From Acaryochloridaceae cyanobacterium SU_2_1 (GTDB taxonomy: Bacteria > Cyanobacteriota > Cyanobacteriia > Thermosynechococcales > Thermosynechococcaceae), in assembly GCA_012030735.1 (NCBI GenBank), contig JAAUUW010000003.1:1-53615 (forward strand): a stretch of 53,615 nt of DNA, read 5' to 3'. This document shows, one piece after another, positions 11,250-21,400 of the stretch (position 1 is its first letter; the number at the start of each line of letters is the position of its first letter). The notes beneath the pieces were generated by a model that saw only the letters and a program-made list of their open reading frames with translations, did not search any database and was not told the DNA's origin. The translations under genes were made by a program, and so were the position numbers.

Positions 11250-11393
11250 CTAACTTTGTTCACGCCCACATGGAGAATCTTGTCTCGATTGTAGCAAGCT
11301 CTTTTTCGATTCCTGGCAAAGACAGCCAGAATTTATAGCATAGGTTCATTACAGCTTGCGCTAAGATCTACTGTGAACTCATCACCCTAATCT

Positions 11394-11481
11394 GGAGAGG
11401 TGGCAGAGTTGGTCGATTGCGTCTGACTTGAAATCAGATGAGCCCTTGCGGGTTCCGGAGGTTCGAATCCTCTCCTCTCCG
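11394..11481 (+). tRNA. tRNA-Ser (anticodon UGA)
   Basis: An 88-nt class II tRNA. The acceptor stem pairs GGAGAGG (11394-11400) with CCTCTCC (11474-11480), plus discriminator G. The anticodon stem TCTGA/TCAGA frames the TGA anticodon at 11429-11431. There is a long variable arm (AGCCCTTGCGGGTT) and a T-arm with GGTTCGAATCC. CCA is not encoded. Its 3' flank abuts the truncated PIN-domain gene. Confidence 0.95.
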
Positions 11482-11552
11482 TTCTAAAATTGGCTTCTGG
11501 CCTTCCTTCTATCTTTAACCATTTTCAATCACAGGATCATGATTGAGGGTGG

Positions 11553-11797
11553 TTATCTCACTTTGTCAAGGGCTTCAAGCAACACAAGTCTGCTAACGGA
11601 TAGTCCCTGCAGAAATGCCCCAATGGTTTGGGTGCCCGCATCTCGCCCTAAAAGATGGGCGACTTCAACCAAAGCCATCTGGGGTAATAGAAGGCGCGGG
11701 CATTGGAGCATAGAGCGTTCTGACCTCTGTATGCCTGATATTGGAGCGATTGGTGAGGGCAACAACCAAGCCGGTATCAGCGATGACTGTTTCCATG
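11553..11797 (-). pseudogene. Remnant of a VapC-like PIN-domain toxin gene
   Basis: PIN-domain ribonucleases are the toxins of type II VapBC modules. From ATG 11797 the frame reads METVIADTGLVVALTNRS, with the first catalytic Asp, then RHTEVRTLYA. Near 11705 it shifts to a second frame reading CPRLLLPQMALVEVAHLLGRDAG and GLSVSRLVLLEALDK. The last 40-50 residues expected for the family, with the remaining acidic residues, are missing: the frame stops at 11553, only about 70 bp from the tRNA-Ser gene. No intact antitoxin is found upstream (11860-12068). The missing 3' end, unlike a simple one-base frameshift, argues for real decay. Confidence 0.65.
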
Positions 11798-11859
11798 TCA
11801 ATTGCGGCTTGGAGGGTGTCAATGCTGCCATTGTCCATGATCTAAGCGGGTCTTACTGA

Positions 11860-12068
11860 GCTGTGGTGGATAGCTGCTCTAAAATTGCTGGTCATGAGGG
11901 GCAATATTAACCTGCTCAAAACGTCTTGACCGATTTGAACGCTCTAGAGTATCGATCAGCAGCCCTTTTAGCTTCCTTCAGGCTGTTCTAAAACGGAGTG
12001 AGTATCAATCCATACAGTTTTGCCATAACCACTGCCGAGTAAGATAGCCTCAAGTTTCTCAAATCTCA
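11860..12068. other. Gap without an intact gene
   Basis: Between the PIN remnant and the ATP-grasp gene I see only short open stretches. One minus-strand piece reads EAILLGSGYGKTVWIDTHSV before a stop and might be a decayed antitoxin or another fragment, but I cannot identify it. Confidence 0.3.
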
Positions 12069-12083
12069 GTGTGGTGGATACTC

Positions 12084-13514
12084 GTGCAATTTGACACCTA
12101 TGATCCAGAACATTTTTATGACGAATTATTTGCAGGTCCACAGCAGCCTCGATCTCAAGGAAAATCTCTGATTGAACAAATTCAAAGTCTGCCGGAGGGA
12201 GAATTGCTCCAACGTCAACAGGCAGCTCAAGAGGCTTTGTTTAAGCTAGGAGCGACCTTTAATGTCTATGGGGACATCGAGGGCCAGGAGAGGGTATTAC
12301 CCTTTGATGTTATTCCTCGCATTATTTCGGCCCAGGAATGGCGATATTTAGAGGGCGGCTTAAAACAACGAATTCATGCCCTTAATCTGTTCATAGATGA
12401 TATCTACCATGATCAAAAAATTCTCAAGGATGGGGTGATCCCTGAAACTTTGATTGTTTCAGCCAAGGGATATTTACCCCCTTGTCAGGGATTAAACCCC
12501 GCTAAGGGGGTTTGGTGTCATATTACAGGCACAGATTTAGTTCGCGATCGCGATGGCCAATGGTATGTTCTTGAAGATAATCTGCGCTGTCCCTCGGGAA
12601 TTTCCTATGTTCTAGAAAATCGACGGGTGATGAAAAGCACCTTTCCTCAAATTTTCCGGACTATCCCGATTCAACCCGTGGATGAATATCCCAGCCATCT
12701 TCTACAAACCTTGCTCCATCTGGTTCCGCAGACGGTTGATAGCCCCACCGTGGTGGTTCTGACCCCTGGAACTTATAACTCAGCTTATTTTGAGCATTCC
12801 TTTCTAGCCCAGCAAATGGGCATTGAACTGGTGGAAAGCCGAGATCTGATTGTCTTGGATGGCTATTTGCAAATGCAGACGACCAAAGGGTTGCAACGGG
12901 TGGATGTGATTTACCGCCGCCTAGATGATGATTTTATGGACCCTCAAGTCTTCCGAGCTGATTCTGAGCTTGGCATACCGGGCCTGATGGAGGTGCATCG
13001 AGCGGGTAAGGTTGCAATCGCAAACGCTTTAGGCACCGGGGTTGCAGACGACAAAGTTATCTATGCCTATGTCCCAGAGATGATTCGGTATTACTTGGGT
13101 GAAGATCCGATCTTGGCTAATGTACCCACCTATCTCTGCTGGGAAGAGAAGCAATTAAAGCATGTCCTAGCCAACCTAGACAAACTGGTTGTCAAAGCCG
13201 CCAATGAATCTGGAGGCTACGGCATGTTAGTGGGCACCCAGGCCACAGAGGCCGAACGTCAAGACTTTGCAGAGCGAATCAAGGCCAATCCCCGCAACTA
13301 TATTGCTCAACCGACCCTCTGTCTATCGAGGGTTCCTACCATCGTAGGAGAAGAATTTTCCGGCTGTCATGTTGATTTACGACCTTATATCCTTTACGGT
13401 CAGGACATTTACGTACATCCAGGTGGGTTAACTCGCGTAGCCCTCAAAAAAGGATCTCTAGTCGTCAATTCTTCTCAGGGGGGCGGTAGTAAAGATACAT
13501 GGGTATTGTGTTAG
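12084..13514 (+). CDS. Circularly permuted ATP-grasp protein (DUF404/DUF407)
   Basis: Member of the circularly permuted ATP-grasp type 2 family, predicted to form peptide or amide bonds through acyl-phosphate intermediates; no substrate is established for this gene. GTG 12084 is preferred over GTG 12069 because it gives the family start VQFDTYDP...FYDELF. Recognisable blocks are IDDIYHDQKIL, LEDNLRCPSGISYVLENR, VVLTPGTYNSAYFEHSFLA, the VKAANESGGYGM glycine-rich ATP loop and the C-terminal CHVDLRPYIL. It starts a tight three-gene operon with the alpha-E gene (7-bp gap) and a transglutaminase-like gene (overlapping), a combination conserved in many bacteria. Confidence 0.9.
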   Translation: MQFDTYDPEHFYDELFAGPQQPRSQGKSLIEQIQSLPEGELLQRQQAAQEALFKLGATFNVYGDIEGQERVLPFDVIPRIISAQEWRYLEGGLKQRIHALNLFIDDIYHDQKILKDGVIPETLIVSAKGYLPPCQGLNPAKGVWCHITGTDLVRDRDGQWYVLEDNLRCPSGISYVLENRRVMKSTFPQIFRTIPIQPVDEYPSHLLQTLLHLVPQTVDSPTVVVLTPGTYNSAYFEHSFLAQQMGIELVESRDLIVLDGYLQMQTTKGLQRVDVIYRRLDDDFMDPQVFRADSELGIPGLMEVHRAGKVAIANALGTGVADDKVIYAYVPEMIRYYLGEDPILANVPTYLCWEEKQLKHVLANLDKLVVKAANESGGYGMLVGTQATEAERQDFAERIKANPRNYIAQPTLCLSRVPTIVGEEFSGCHVDLRPYILYGQDIYVHPGGLTRVALKKGSLVVNSSQGGGSKDTWVLC

Positions 13515-13521
13515 ATATAAA

Positions 13522-14547
13522 ATGCTAAGTCGTGTTGCCGAGTCTATCTATTGGCTCAATCGCTATATTGAGCGTGCCGAAAATGTTGCTCGTTTTTTAG
13601 AGGTCAACCTCAACCTCATTTTGGATCTTCCCAGGCGGGTCCAACAACAGTGGCAGCCCCTCGTTGCCACCACAGGTGATAGTGAGTATTTTGCCCAGCA
13701 TTATGGCGAAGCCAGCGCCGAAAAGGTGATTCAGTTTCTCGCCTTTGATCGAAACTATCCCAACTCTCTAATCTCTTGCCTGCAGAGGGCCAGGGAAAAC
13801 GCCCAATCTGTCCGCGAAGTAATTTCTACGGAAATGTGGCAGCAGGTCAATAGCTTTTATCTCCTCATTGCCAATACAGCAGCAGACCTGACCCTGGCTG
13901 ACCTCAATAAATTCTTAGAGGAAGTTAAGCAAGCCAGCCATTTATTTGCAGGGGTAATGGATGCCACCATCTCTCATAACGAAGGGTGGCATTTTGGCCA
14001 GGTCGGTCGCCTTTTAGAACGGGCGGACAAAACCTCCCGTATTTTAGACGTCAAATATTTTATGCTATTGCCCTCCCTAGAGGATGTCGGTACCCCCATT
14101 GATGAGTTGGGTTGGATTGCCCTGCTCAAATCTACCAGTGCCTACGAGATGTATCGCAAACGTAGTAATCGCCATTTGATTACGCCAGCAGAGGTGGCTG
14201 AGTTTTTGATTCTGGACCCCGATTTTCCCCGTTCCATTCGATTTTGCTTAAGTCAGGTGGAACGATCTCTCCATCTGATCACAGGTACTCCCCCAGGAGC
14301 TTGGCGAAACCCAGCGGAACGATCTATTGGCCGGCTTCGTTCAGAGTTAGAATACTTGACCGTTGAGGAAATTATTGAGCGGGGAATACACCAATTCTTA
14401 GATAGATTGCAACAAGAAATCAACCAATTAGATCAGGAAATTTTTACAACTTTTCTTGATCTGCGCTCTGTGGTTTATCAGTCCTCGCAAACGCAAACGC
14501 AAATACCCATACAAACGCAAACTCAGTCCCAATCAACCCTAACCTAG
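13522..14547 (+). CDS. Alpha-E domain protein (DUF403)
   Basis: All-helical alpha-E domain protein, nearly always encoded beside the circularly permuted ATP-grasp protein and predicted to act with it. It begins MLSRVAESIYWLNRYIERAENVARF, the family signature with its Arg/Glu-rich first helix, and includes LERADKTSRILDVKYF and FDRNYPNSLISCLQRARENA. The last 25 residues are a Gln/Thr low-complexity tail (QTQTQIPIQTQTQSQS), encoded by an imperfect acgcaa-type repeat at about 14490-14530 and probably dispensable. The stop TAG overlaps the next gene's GTG by one base, implying translational coupling. Confidence 0.9.
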   Translation: MLSRVAESIYWLNRYIERAENVARFLEVNLNLILDLPRRVQQQWQPLVATTGDSEYFAQHYGEASAEKVIQFLAFDRNYPNSLISCLQRARENAQSVREVISTEMWQQVNSFYLLIANTAADLTLADLNKFLEEVKQASHLFAGVMDATISHNEGWHFGQVGRLLERADKTSRILDVKYFMLLPSLEDVGTPIDELGWIALLKSTSAYEMYRKRSNRHLITPAEVAEFLILDPDFPRSIRFCLSQVERSLHLITGTPPGAWRNPAERSIGRLRSELEYLTVEEIIERGIHQFLDRLQQEINQLDQEIFTTFLDLRSVVYQSSQTQTQIPIQTQTQSQSTLT

Positions 14548-15429
14548 TGTATTTTGAAATCATCCATACCCTGACCTATAGCTATCCCCAACCCGTTGTT
14601 CTAGGTCCCCATCTACTGAGGTTACGGCCCCGTGTCACGGCAGAGCAGCAACTCCTCTCTTATCATCTAGAGCTTCAGCCTCCAGCCTTGGGGGTAACAG
14701 AAACCTTAGAGCCAGAGGGAAATAGCCTCTGCCGGTGTTGGTGGCCAGAGACTGAGGTGACTCAACTGCAGACGATCACCACCTCTCGTCTGGTGACCCA
14801 CTGCACTAATCCCTTTAACTATCTGCTCGAACCTTGGGCCACTCAGTTTCCCCTCGATTATCCCCATTCTCTACACCGAGCCTTAAGTCCCTATCTTGAT
14901 CAGACCCTTGATCCTGTGGCCAGCCAACTGGCGGCAGAAATTGCCCTTGAGGTAGACGGGAATGTCAGCAATTTTTTGACTCTCCTCAACAAACGCATTC
15001 ATACTGAATGTCAGTACCAGATTCGTGATACAGGCTCCCCATGGCCCCCTTGGATGACTTGGAATCAACGCCAAGGGTCTTGCCGCGACCTTGTGGTGCT
15101 TTGGATGGCAGCTTGTCGCAGCATGGGGTTAGCCGCCCGATTTGTGAGTGGCTATGAAGCGGGCGATCCTGAGCAGGATCAGACCCTCCATGCCTGGGCT
15201 GAGGTCTATTTGCCGGGAGCGGGATGGCGTGGCTATGTAGTCCGACGGATTGGGGTTAGTGGTTTGCGATCGCCATATTGCCCTTGTTGCCCATGCCCTA
15301 CCCCACCAAACTGCCCCCCTCACCGGAGCACTAAAAGGCTTGCAAACTAGTCCCATTAGTCACTTTCATGTGGCGCTCAAGGCAGACTCTTATGTCCCCG
15401 AGCCCTCCGAATTACCTAGTTGGCGCTAA
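14547..15429 (+). CDS. Transglutaminase-like cysteine protease family protein, frameshifted
   Basis: Third member of the ATP-grasp/alpha-E/transglutaminase operon. The N-terminal beta domain starts YFEIIHTLTYSYPQPV. The papain-like core has Cys in RQGSCRDL and His in TLHAWAEVYLPGAGW. The third catalytic position should be an Asp in GYDPT, but the frame reads GYVVRR because the sequence is damaged between about 15232 and 15262. More than one indel is needed to reconnect to the expected C-terminal frame (RHIALVAHALPHQTAPLTG, ending at 15429). Corrected length would be about 294 residues, as in relatives. The role could be cleavage or transfer on the product of the ATP-grasp partner; this is inferred from co-occurrence only. 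Confidence 0.82.
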
Positions 15430-15459
15430 GGGCCTTAATTTGCAGAGGCCTAAGGTCTA

Positions 15460-15720
15460 TCAGGCCTGACCATCATGATCCAGAATAGCCTCACCCTTCC
15501 CCTCTTCTACTAGCTCCAAATACTGGCTGCTCAGCAGATATGCACCATGATCCATCCGTACGCGCCAATAATCCCCTGGTTCTCGTCCCAGAATTACCCC
15601 TTCCTCACCCAGTTGAATCACATCGGGGGGACGAAGCATCGGCATGGGTTCTGCAGTTTTAATATAGGGGGGAGCTGTGACCAGGCGAACCCGTTTCCCC
15701 TCGGCAAAGGAAGCTGTCAT
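15460..15720 (-). CDS. sipA: SipA, NblS-interacting regulatory protein (DUF3148)
   Basis: Small all-beta protein that in Synechococcus binds the histidine kinase NblS (Hik33) and modulates responses to high light and nutrient stress. It is recognised by the family blocks GKRVRLVTAPPYIKTAEPMP, MLRPPDVIQLGEEGVIL and LLSSQYLELV. It is 86 residues, intact, with no signal peptide or membrane segment. It is convergent with the transglutaminase-like gene, 30 bp away, and divergent from folD. Recognition is from memory of the family pattern. Confidence 0.88.
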   Translation of the reverse strand: MTASFAEGKRVRLVTAPPYIKTAEPMPMLRPPDVIQLGEEGVILGREPGDYWRVRMDHGAYLLSSQYLELVEEGKGEAILDHDGQA

Positions 15721-15879
15721 GGGCAGGAAAACTAGCGTATAAAGAACATCGGCAACAGAAGCGATTAAAACCCTCCCGACTTAGCGCAGCTATTCTGAAT
15801 CCTGAGCGCAGCCGATACAATCAAAGAACTGCTGGCAAAAAGCTGCTGGCTTGCCATATATTTGAGGGCCTTAAGGTCG

Positions 15880-16779
15880 ATGCCTGTTGACACATCTATT
15901 CTTGATGGTAAAGGATTGGCAGAGCGAATCCAACTCGATCTAAGGGATCAAATTACCGCCTGGACAGCTCAAGGGGGTCGTCCTCCCGGTCTAGCGGTGC
16001 TGATGGTGGGCAATAACCCTGCCAGTGCGGCCTATGTTCGCCATAAGGAACGGGCCTGTGCCCAGGTTGGTATTGCTTCCTATAGTCAGCATTTTGCTGA
16101 GGATGTCACCTTTGCAGAGCTTCAAGAGGTGATTCAGCGATTAAATGCTGATGCTCGGGTGGATGGCATTTTAGTCCAATTACCCCTGCCAGACCCCTTA
16201 GACTCTACAGCCCTCCTCTATGAAATTCATCCCGACAAAGATGTGGATGGGCTCCATCCTCTAAATTTGGGTCGGCTAGTACGGGGAGAGAGAGGTTTAC
16301 GCAGTTGTACCCCCGCAGGGGTCATGCGCCTGTTAGCCGCCTATGACATTAACCTATCCGGCAAACAGGCGGTGGTGGTGGGTCGGAGCATTTTGGTGGG
16401 CAAGCCCATGGCCTTGATGTTGGCCAATGCCAATGCCACCGTCACCCTCGCTCATTCCCATACGCAAGATCTACCTGCCCTAACTCGAAGGGCAGATCTC
16501 TTAATTGCAGCAGTGGGTCGACCGCAGTTGATCACTGCTGATTGGGTGAAGCCCGGCGCGGTGGTCATTGATGTGGGGATCAGCCGTCAGGGTGATGCTG
16601 CCAACCCAGGCAGACTGGTTGGAGATGTCGATTTTGAAAGGGTTCAGCCCCTGACTTCTTGGATTACACCTGTACCGGGAGGAGTGGGTCCGATGACTGT
16701 GGCCATGCTGTTGCAAAATACAGTATGGAGTTACAGTCAAAGACACAAACCGTCCTACAATGGAGAAGCTGATTCATGA
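15880..16779 (+). CDS. folD: FolD methylenetetrahydrofolate dehydrogenase/cyclohydrolase
   Basis: Bifunctional cytosolic enzyme interconverting 5,10-methylene-, methenyl- and 10-formyl-tetrahydrofolate with NADP+. ATG 15880 is chosen over an upstream TTG at 15862. Signatures: [13 protein letters not shown] (catalytic Lys), [26 protein letters not shown], the nucleotide-binding [13 protein letters not shown] and [15 protein letters not shown]. The 299-residue length is standard and the gene is intact. It is followed by crtE after 102 bp, a pair often neighbouring in cyanobacteria. Confidence 0.95.
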   Translation: MPVDTSILDGKGLAERIQLDLRDQITAWTAQGGRPPGLAVLMVGNNPASAAYVRHKERACAQVGIASYSQHFAEDVTFAELQEVIQRLNADARVDGILVQLPLPDPLDSTALLYEIHPDKDVDGLHPLNLGRLVRGERGLRSCTPAGVMRLLAAYDINLSGKQAVVVGRSILVGKPMALMLANANATVTLAHSHTQDLPALTRRADLLIAAVGRPQLITADWVKPGAVVIDVGISRQGDAANPGRLVGDVDFERVQPLTSWITPVPGGVGPMTVAMLLQNTVWSYSQRHKPSYNGEADS

Positions 16780-16881
16780 GTTACTCCTTGAGCCGCTGTT
16801 ATTGTCGGAATTCAGGCATCTCCCTCGCTTTTGTTTAGTTGGGGAATCTGTTCATCATAAAGATCATGAAGGATCACAAGG

Positions 16882-17841
16882 ATGATTTCTGCTGAAAACC
16901 CTTATACCACTGTTTCCGTCCAAGATTTACTCACAGCCAATGTAGAGCATTCTTCAGCCTTTGATTTAATTGGCTATCTCTCCCAAAGACGGGACATGGT
17001 GGAGACTGCACTGGACAAGGCTATTCCAGTGGTCTATCCCGAAAAGATTTATGAGGCCATGCGGTACTCCTTAATGGCTGGGGGCAAACGCCTGCGACCG
17101 ATTTTATGTATTGCTGCCTGTGAGTTGGCTGGGGGCAGCATTGAAATGGCTTTGCCCACAGCTTGTGCCTTAGAGATGATCCACACCATGTCTCTGATTC
17201 ATGATGATTTACCCGCTATGGACAATGATGATCTGCGGCGGGGTAAGCCAACGAATCACAAGAAATACGGTGAGGATATTGCGATTTTGGCTGGGGATGG
17301 CCTGTTGGCCTATGCCTTTGAATATCTGGCGGTGCATACACCCCAGGTCCCTGCAGAACGGTTACTTCAAGTGGTGGCTCGTCTGGGCCATGCGGTGGCT
17401 GCCACCGGCTTAGTGGGTGGCCAGGTGGTGGATCTAGAGTCGGAAGGCGTTGGGGATGTGACCCTCTCAACCCTGAATTTTATTCATGCCCATAAGACAG
17501 GGGCTTTGTTGGAGGCTTCTGTGGTGACTGGGGCTCAGCTTGCGGGTGCGGACCAGGAGATGCTGGAGCGATGCTCTCAATATGCACGCAACATTGGTTT
17601 GGCCTTCCAGATTATTGATGATGTTTTGGATATTACGGCCACCGGTGAAGAATTAGGTAAAACAGCAGGGAAGGACTTGCAGGCACAGAAGGCCACTTAT
17701 CCAAGCCTTTGGGGAATTCCAGAGTCTCAGCGACAAGCCCATCATTTGGTTGAGCAAGCTCAGGCTGAACTGACAATCTATGGTACTCAGGCGATTCCTT
17801 TGATGGCCTTAGCCGATTTTATTACGGCACGCAAATCATAA
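16882..17841 (+). CDS. crtE: Geranylgeranyl diphosphate synthase
   Basis: Trans-isoprenyl diphosphate synthase that builds C20 GGPP for carotenoids, the phytyl tail of chlorophyll, and quinones. It has the first aspartate-rich motif [17 protein letters not shown] and the second [22 protein letters not shown], together with [16 protein letters not shown] roughly 30-residue N-terminal extension precedes the core, which is common in cyanobacterial CrtE. Intact, with an AAGGA-like ribosome site. The downstream DUF212 gene continues the conserved folD-crtE-DUF212 order. Confidence 0.95.
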   Translation: MISAENPYTTVSVQDLLTANVEHSSAFDLIGYLSQRRDMVETALDKAIPVVYPEKIYEAMRYSLMAGGKRLRPILCIAACELAGGSIEMALPTACALEMIHTMSLIHDDLPAMDNDDLRRGKPTNHKKYGEDIAILAGDGLLAYAFEYLAVHTPQVPAERLLQVVARLGHAVAATGLVGGQVVDLESEGVGDVTLSTLNFIHAHKTGALLEASVVTGAQLAGADQEMLERCSQYARNIGLAFQIIDDVLDITATGEELGKTAGKDLQAQKATYPSLWGIPESQRQAHHLVEQAQAELTIYGTQAIPLMALADFITARKS

Positions 17842-17901
17842 AGTTAACGCCTGAACTGAAAATTTTTCTTGCCGTCTCGACGCTCTTATTGATCAATCAA
17901 T

Positions 17902-18372
17902 ATGCAGGATTTTGGCGATATTATCGATAACCGGGTCTTGCTGGTATCTTGTGCCGCGAGCTTAATTCGCTCAAGTATTGAAATTATTTATTGAATTTAT
18001 TCGCAATGGCAAAATTAATTTTCGAATTGTTGTCGGGGCGGGGGGGATGCCTAGCTCCCATTCTGCCTTGGTAACTGCCTTAGCTACGGGCGTGGGTCAA
18101 GTGCAAGGATGGGGCAGCACTGAGTTTGCGATCGCACTATCTTTGCCATTATCGTCATGTACGATGCCGCCGGGGTGCGGCAAGCCGCAGGTCAACAAGC
18201 CCGCATTCTCAACCAAATTGTCGATGAAATGTTTCAAGAACATCCTGAATTTAACCAGGATCGGCTCAAGGAACTGCTAGGGCACACCCCGTTTCAAGTC
18301 ATTGTGGGGTCTATACTTGGCATTCTTATGTGCTGCTTGATTGGACCAGAGGGGTTGCTCTTGCAGTCATAG
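17902..18372 (+). CDS. DUF212 (acid phosphatase/vanadium haloperoxidase-related) membrane protein, two frameshifts
   Basis: Small membrane protein of the DUF212 family, distantly related to PAP2 phosphatases; relatives often sit beside crtE, hinting at prenyl-diphosphate or lipid phosphate chemistry. Pieces in order: MQDFGDIIDNRVLLVSCAASL; a shift near 17970 into AQVLKLFIEFIRNGKINFRI and GAGGMPSSHSALVTALATGVG (the conserved PSSH motif); a shift near 18139 into FAIIVMYDAAGVRQAAGQQA; then HTPFQVIVGSILGI and the end. The second break is explained by one A lost from GCAACTATC. Corrected length is about 156 residues, as in the family. Confidence 0.82.
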
Positions 18373-18457
18373 CCCTAGACTCTAGATATCACCAGATCTA
18401 AGTAAAGATCATTAAGATCTAAGAAAGAGTGAACGCTAGGGGATGGGACTGCGAAGA

Positions 18458-21400
18458 ATGGCACGAATCGTTCTAATTGCCGGTTTTGAGTCGTTTAATA
18501 TTGACCTCTATAGACAAGCTGCCCAGCTTGCCCACGCGCGCTGTCCTGGCTTGGAGGTTTGTATTTTTAGCGATCGCGATATTGCCACCGATCCAATCGC
18601 TGTCACCACCGCCCTCCAAGAGGCCGATGTCTTCTTTGGCAGTTTGATCTTTGATTATGACCAAGTCCTCTGGCTGCGCGAGCGAGTGGAAACCATCCCT
18701 ATTCGGCTCGTCTTTGAATCGGCCTTGGAGTTGATGAGCCTCACCCAACTGGGTAAATTTGTGATTGGCGATCGTCCCAAGGGGATGCCCAAGCCCGTTA
18801 AATTTATCCTCGACAAATTTGGCAGTGGTCGAGAAGAAGACAAACTAGCAGGCTATATCAGTTTTCTCAAAGCTGGCCCCAAGCTCCTCAAATATGTACC
18901 CGTCCAAAAGGTGCAAGACCTGCGCAATTGGTTGATTATTTACGGCTACTGGAATGCAGGTGGCCCCGAGAATGTGGCCGCCCTCTGCTGGACCTTAGCA
19001 GAAAAATACCTCAACTTGCCCCTCAACATCGAGATCCCGCCCCCGATCGAGACCCCCAATATTGGCTTACTCCACCCCGACTATCCGGGCTTTTTTACCA
19101 GCCCTCGAGCCTATTTAGATTGGTATCGCCGGGAGCGTCTCCCCTTCCTTTGGCAAGCTCGCTCAATCACCAACAGATTACCCACAGATCACCATCTAAA
19201 ATTCGACCAGCCGCCGGTGGTGGGCATCTTGCTCTATCGCAAGCATGTGATCACTAAACAGCCCTATATTCCCCAATTGATTCGTAAGTTCGAAGCGGCT
19301 GGACTGATTCCCCTGCCTATTTTTATTAATGGGGTCGAAGGTCATGTTGCCGTGCGTGATTTAATGACAACCCGCTATGAGCAAGAGCAGCGCCAACAAG
19401 GGGTGATGGCGCTGCTTTCCCTATCGGATCAGGCTGGGGAGGTGGATGCGATTGTCTCTACGATTGGCTTTCCCTTGGTGGGTGGGCCTGCCGGCTCCAT
19501 GGAAGCGGGTCGACAAGTGGCGGTGGCCAAAAATATTCTCACAGCCAAAAATGTCCCCTACCTGGTGGCCGCACCTCTCTTGATTCAAGATATTCATTCT
19601 TGGACTCGTCAGGGAATTGGTGGTCTGCAAAGTGTCGTGCTCTATGCCTTGCCAGAGCTAGATGGTGCCATTGACACCATTCCCTTGGGAGGGTTAGTGG
19701 GCAATGATATCTATTTGGTGCCCGAACGGGTTGAGCGGCTCACAGGACGGCTGAAGCAATGGATCTCTTTGAGGCAAAAGCCCAAGGCAGACCGCAAGTT
19801 AGCGATTCTACTCTATGGTTTTCCACCAGGCTATGGCGCCACGGGAACAGCTGCCCTGTTAAATGTTCCGAAGTCCTTGCTAACCCTTTTGCAAGCATTG
19901 CAAGCCCAAGGCTATGATCTGGGTGAGTTGCCCGCTGATGGCCAAGAGATTATTGATTGGGTACGGGCAGCCGATAACGCGGTGAATCAACAGGTGACCT
20001 CTAACGGTCATACCCCTGAGGCGATCCAGGGAGGCCGGGCATTGGTGAATGTCCGCAAGTTAGAGAAATGGCTGGGCTACCTCCTCACCCAGCGAATCGA
20101 AAAGCAATGGGATTCCTTAACGGGCACGGGCATAAAAACTCAGGGAGAAGACTTTAGTGTTGGTGGGGTCCAGCTTGGCAATATCTGGATTGGGGTGCAG
20201 CCCCCTTTGGGCATTTCCGGCGATCCAATGCGATTGATGTTTGAGCGGGATATGACGCCCCATCCTCAATATGCGGCCTTTTATCAATGGCTCCAGCAGG
20301 AGTTTAAGGCCGATGGCGTGATTCACTTTGGCATGCATGGCACCGTAGAATGGTTGCCTGGCAGTCCCTTGGGGAACACTGGTTACTCTTGGCCCGATGT
20401 GTTGCTGGGGAATCTGCCTAATCTCTATATTTATGCGGCGAATAATCCCTCAGAATCGATTCTGGCTAAACGGCGCGGCTATGGCGTTCTCATTTCCCAT
20501 AATGTGCCACCCTATGGCCGAGCGGAACTCTACAAAGAATTGGCCGCTTTGCGCGATTTAATTCAAGAATATCGAGAAGACCCCGATAAAAATGCTCTCC
20601 TCCGTGAACCGATTTGCAAGAAAATTTTAGATGCGGGGATTGATGCGGATTGTCCTTTCCCTGAAGCGCAGCAATTAGGCATTGAATTTACGCCTGAAAA
20701 TATGCGGATGTTTAGTGTTGGAGCCTTTAATCAATATTTAGTGACCCTATATGATTATCTCCAGATTCTAGAAACGCGGCTGTTTTCCTCCGGATTGCAT
20801 GTCCTTGGTCAAGCGCCTAATCCAGAGCAGTTAGCAAGCTATCTGCAGGCTTACTTTGGTGATGAATTACCGGAGGCTGCGATCGCAGCCCTTGCCGCTG
20901 GCGAAGAGTCAAACCAAATCTTAGACCGGTTTCAGCTCAACGGCAGTACCCCCAAACTCGAAGAAGCTCTCGAAATTCGCAAACTACTTGCCCAAACAGG
21001 AGATGAGCTGACCAACCTGCTGCGCGGGTTAAACGGAGAATTTGTGCCCCCAGCCCCTGGCGGTGATCTACTCCGCGATGGCCCAGGTGTATTGCCCACT
21101 GGCCGCAATATCCATGCCCTCGATCCCTATCGGATGCCCTCCCCCGCAGCCTGCGAGCGGGGCCGAGAGATTGCCCGCAAAATTCTAGCTCAACATCGCG
21201 AAGAAAAGGACAACTACCCAGAAACTGTAGCGGTTATGCTCTGGGGATTAGATGCCATTAAAACTCGGGGAGAATCTTTAGGTATTCTGCTGGAATTAGT
21301 CGGAGCAGCACCAATACAAGAAGGCACAGGCCGGATTGTTCGCTATGGACTGACGCCCCTAGAGGAGCTAGACCATCCCCGCATCGATGTTCTCGCCAAT

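Noticed and set aside
14490-14540. Short acgcaa-type repeats as a possible CRISPR-like array
   Set aside because: Units are 6 bp without spacers and encode a Gln/Thr tail; this is a coding microsatellite.
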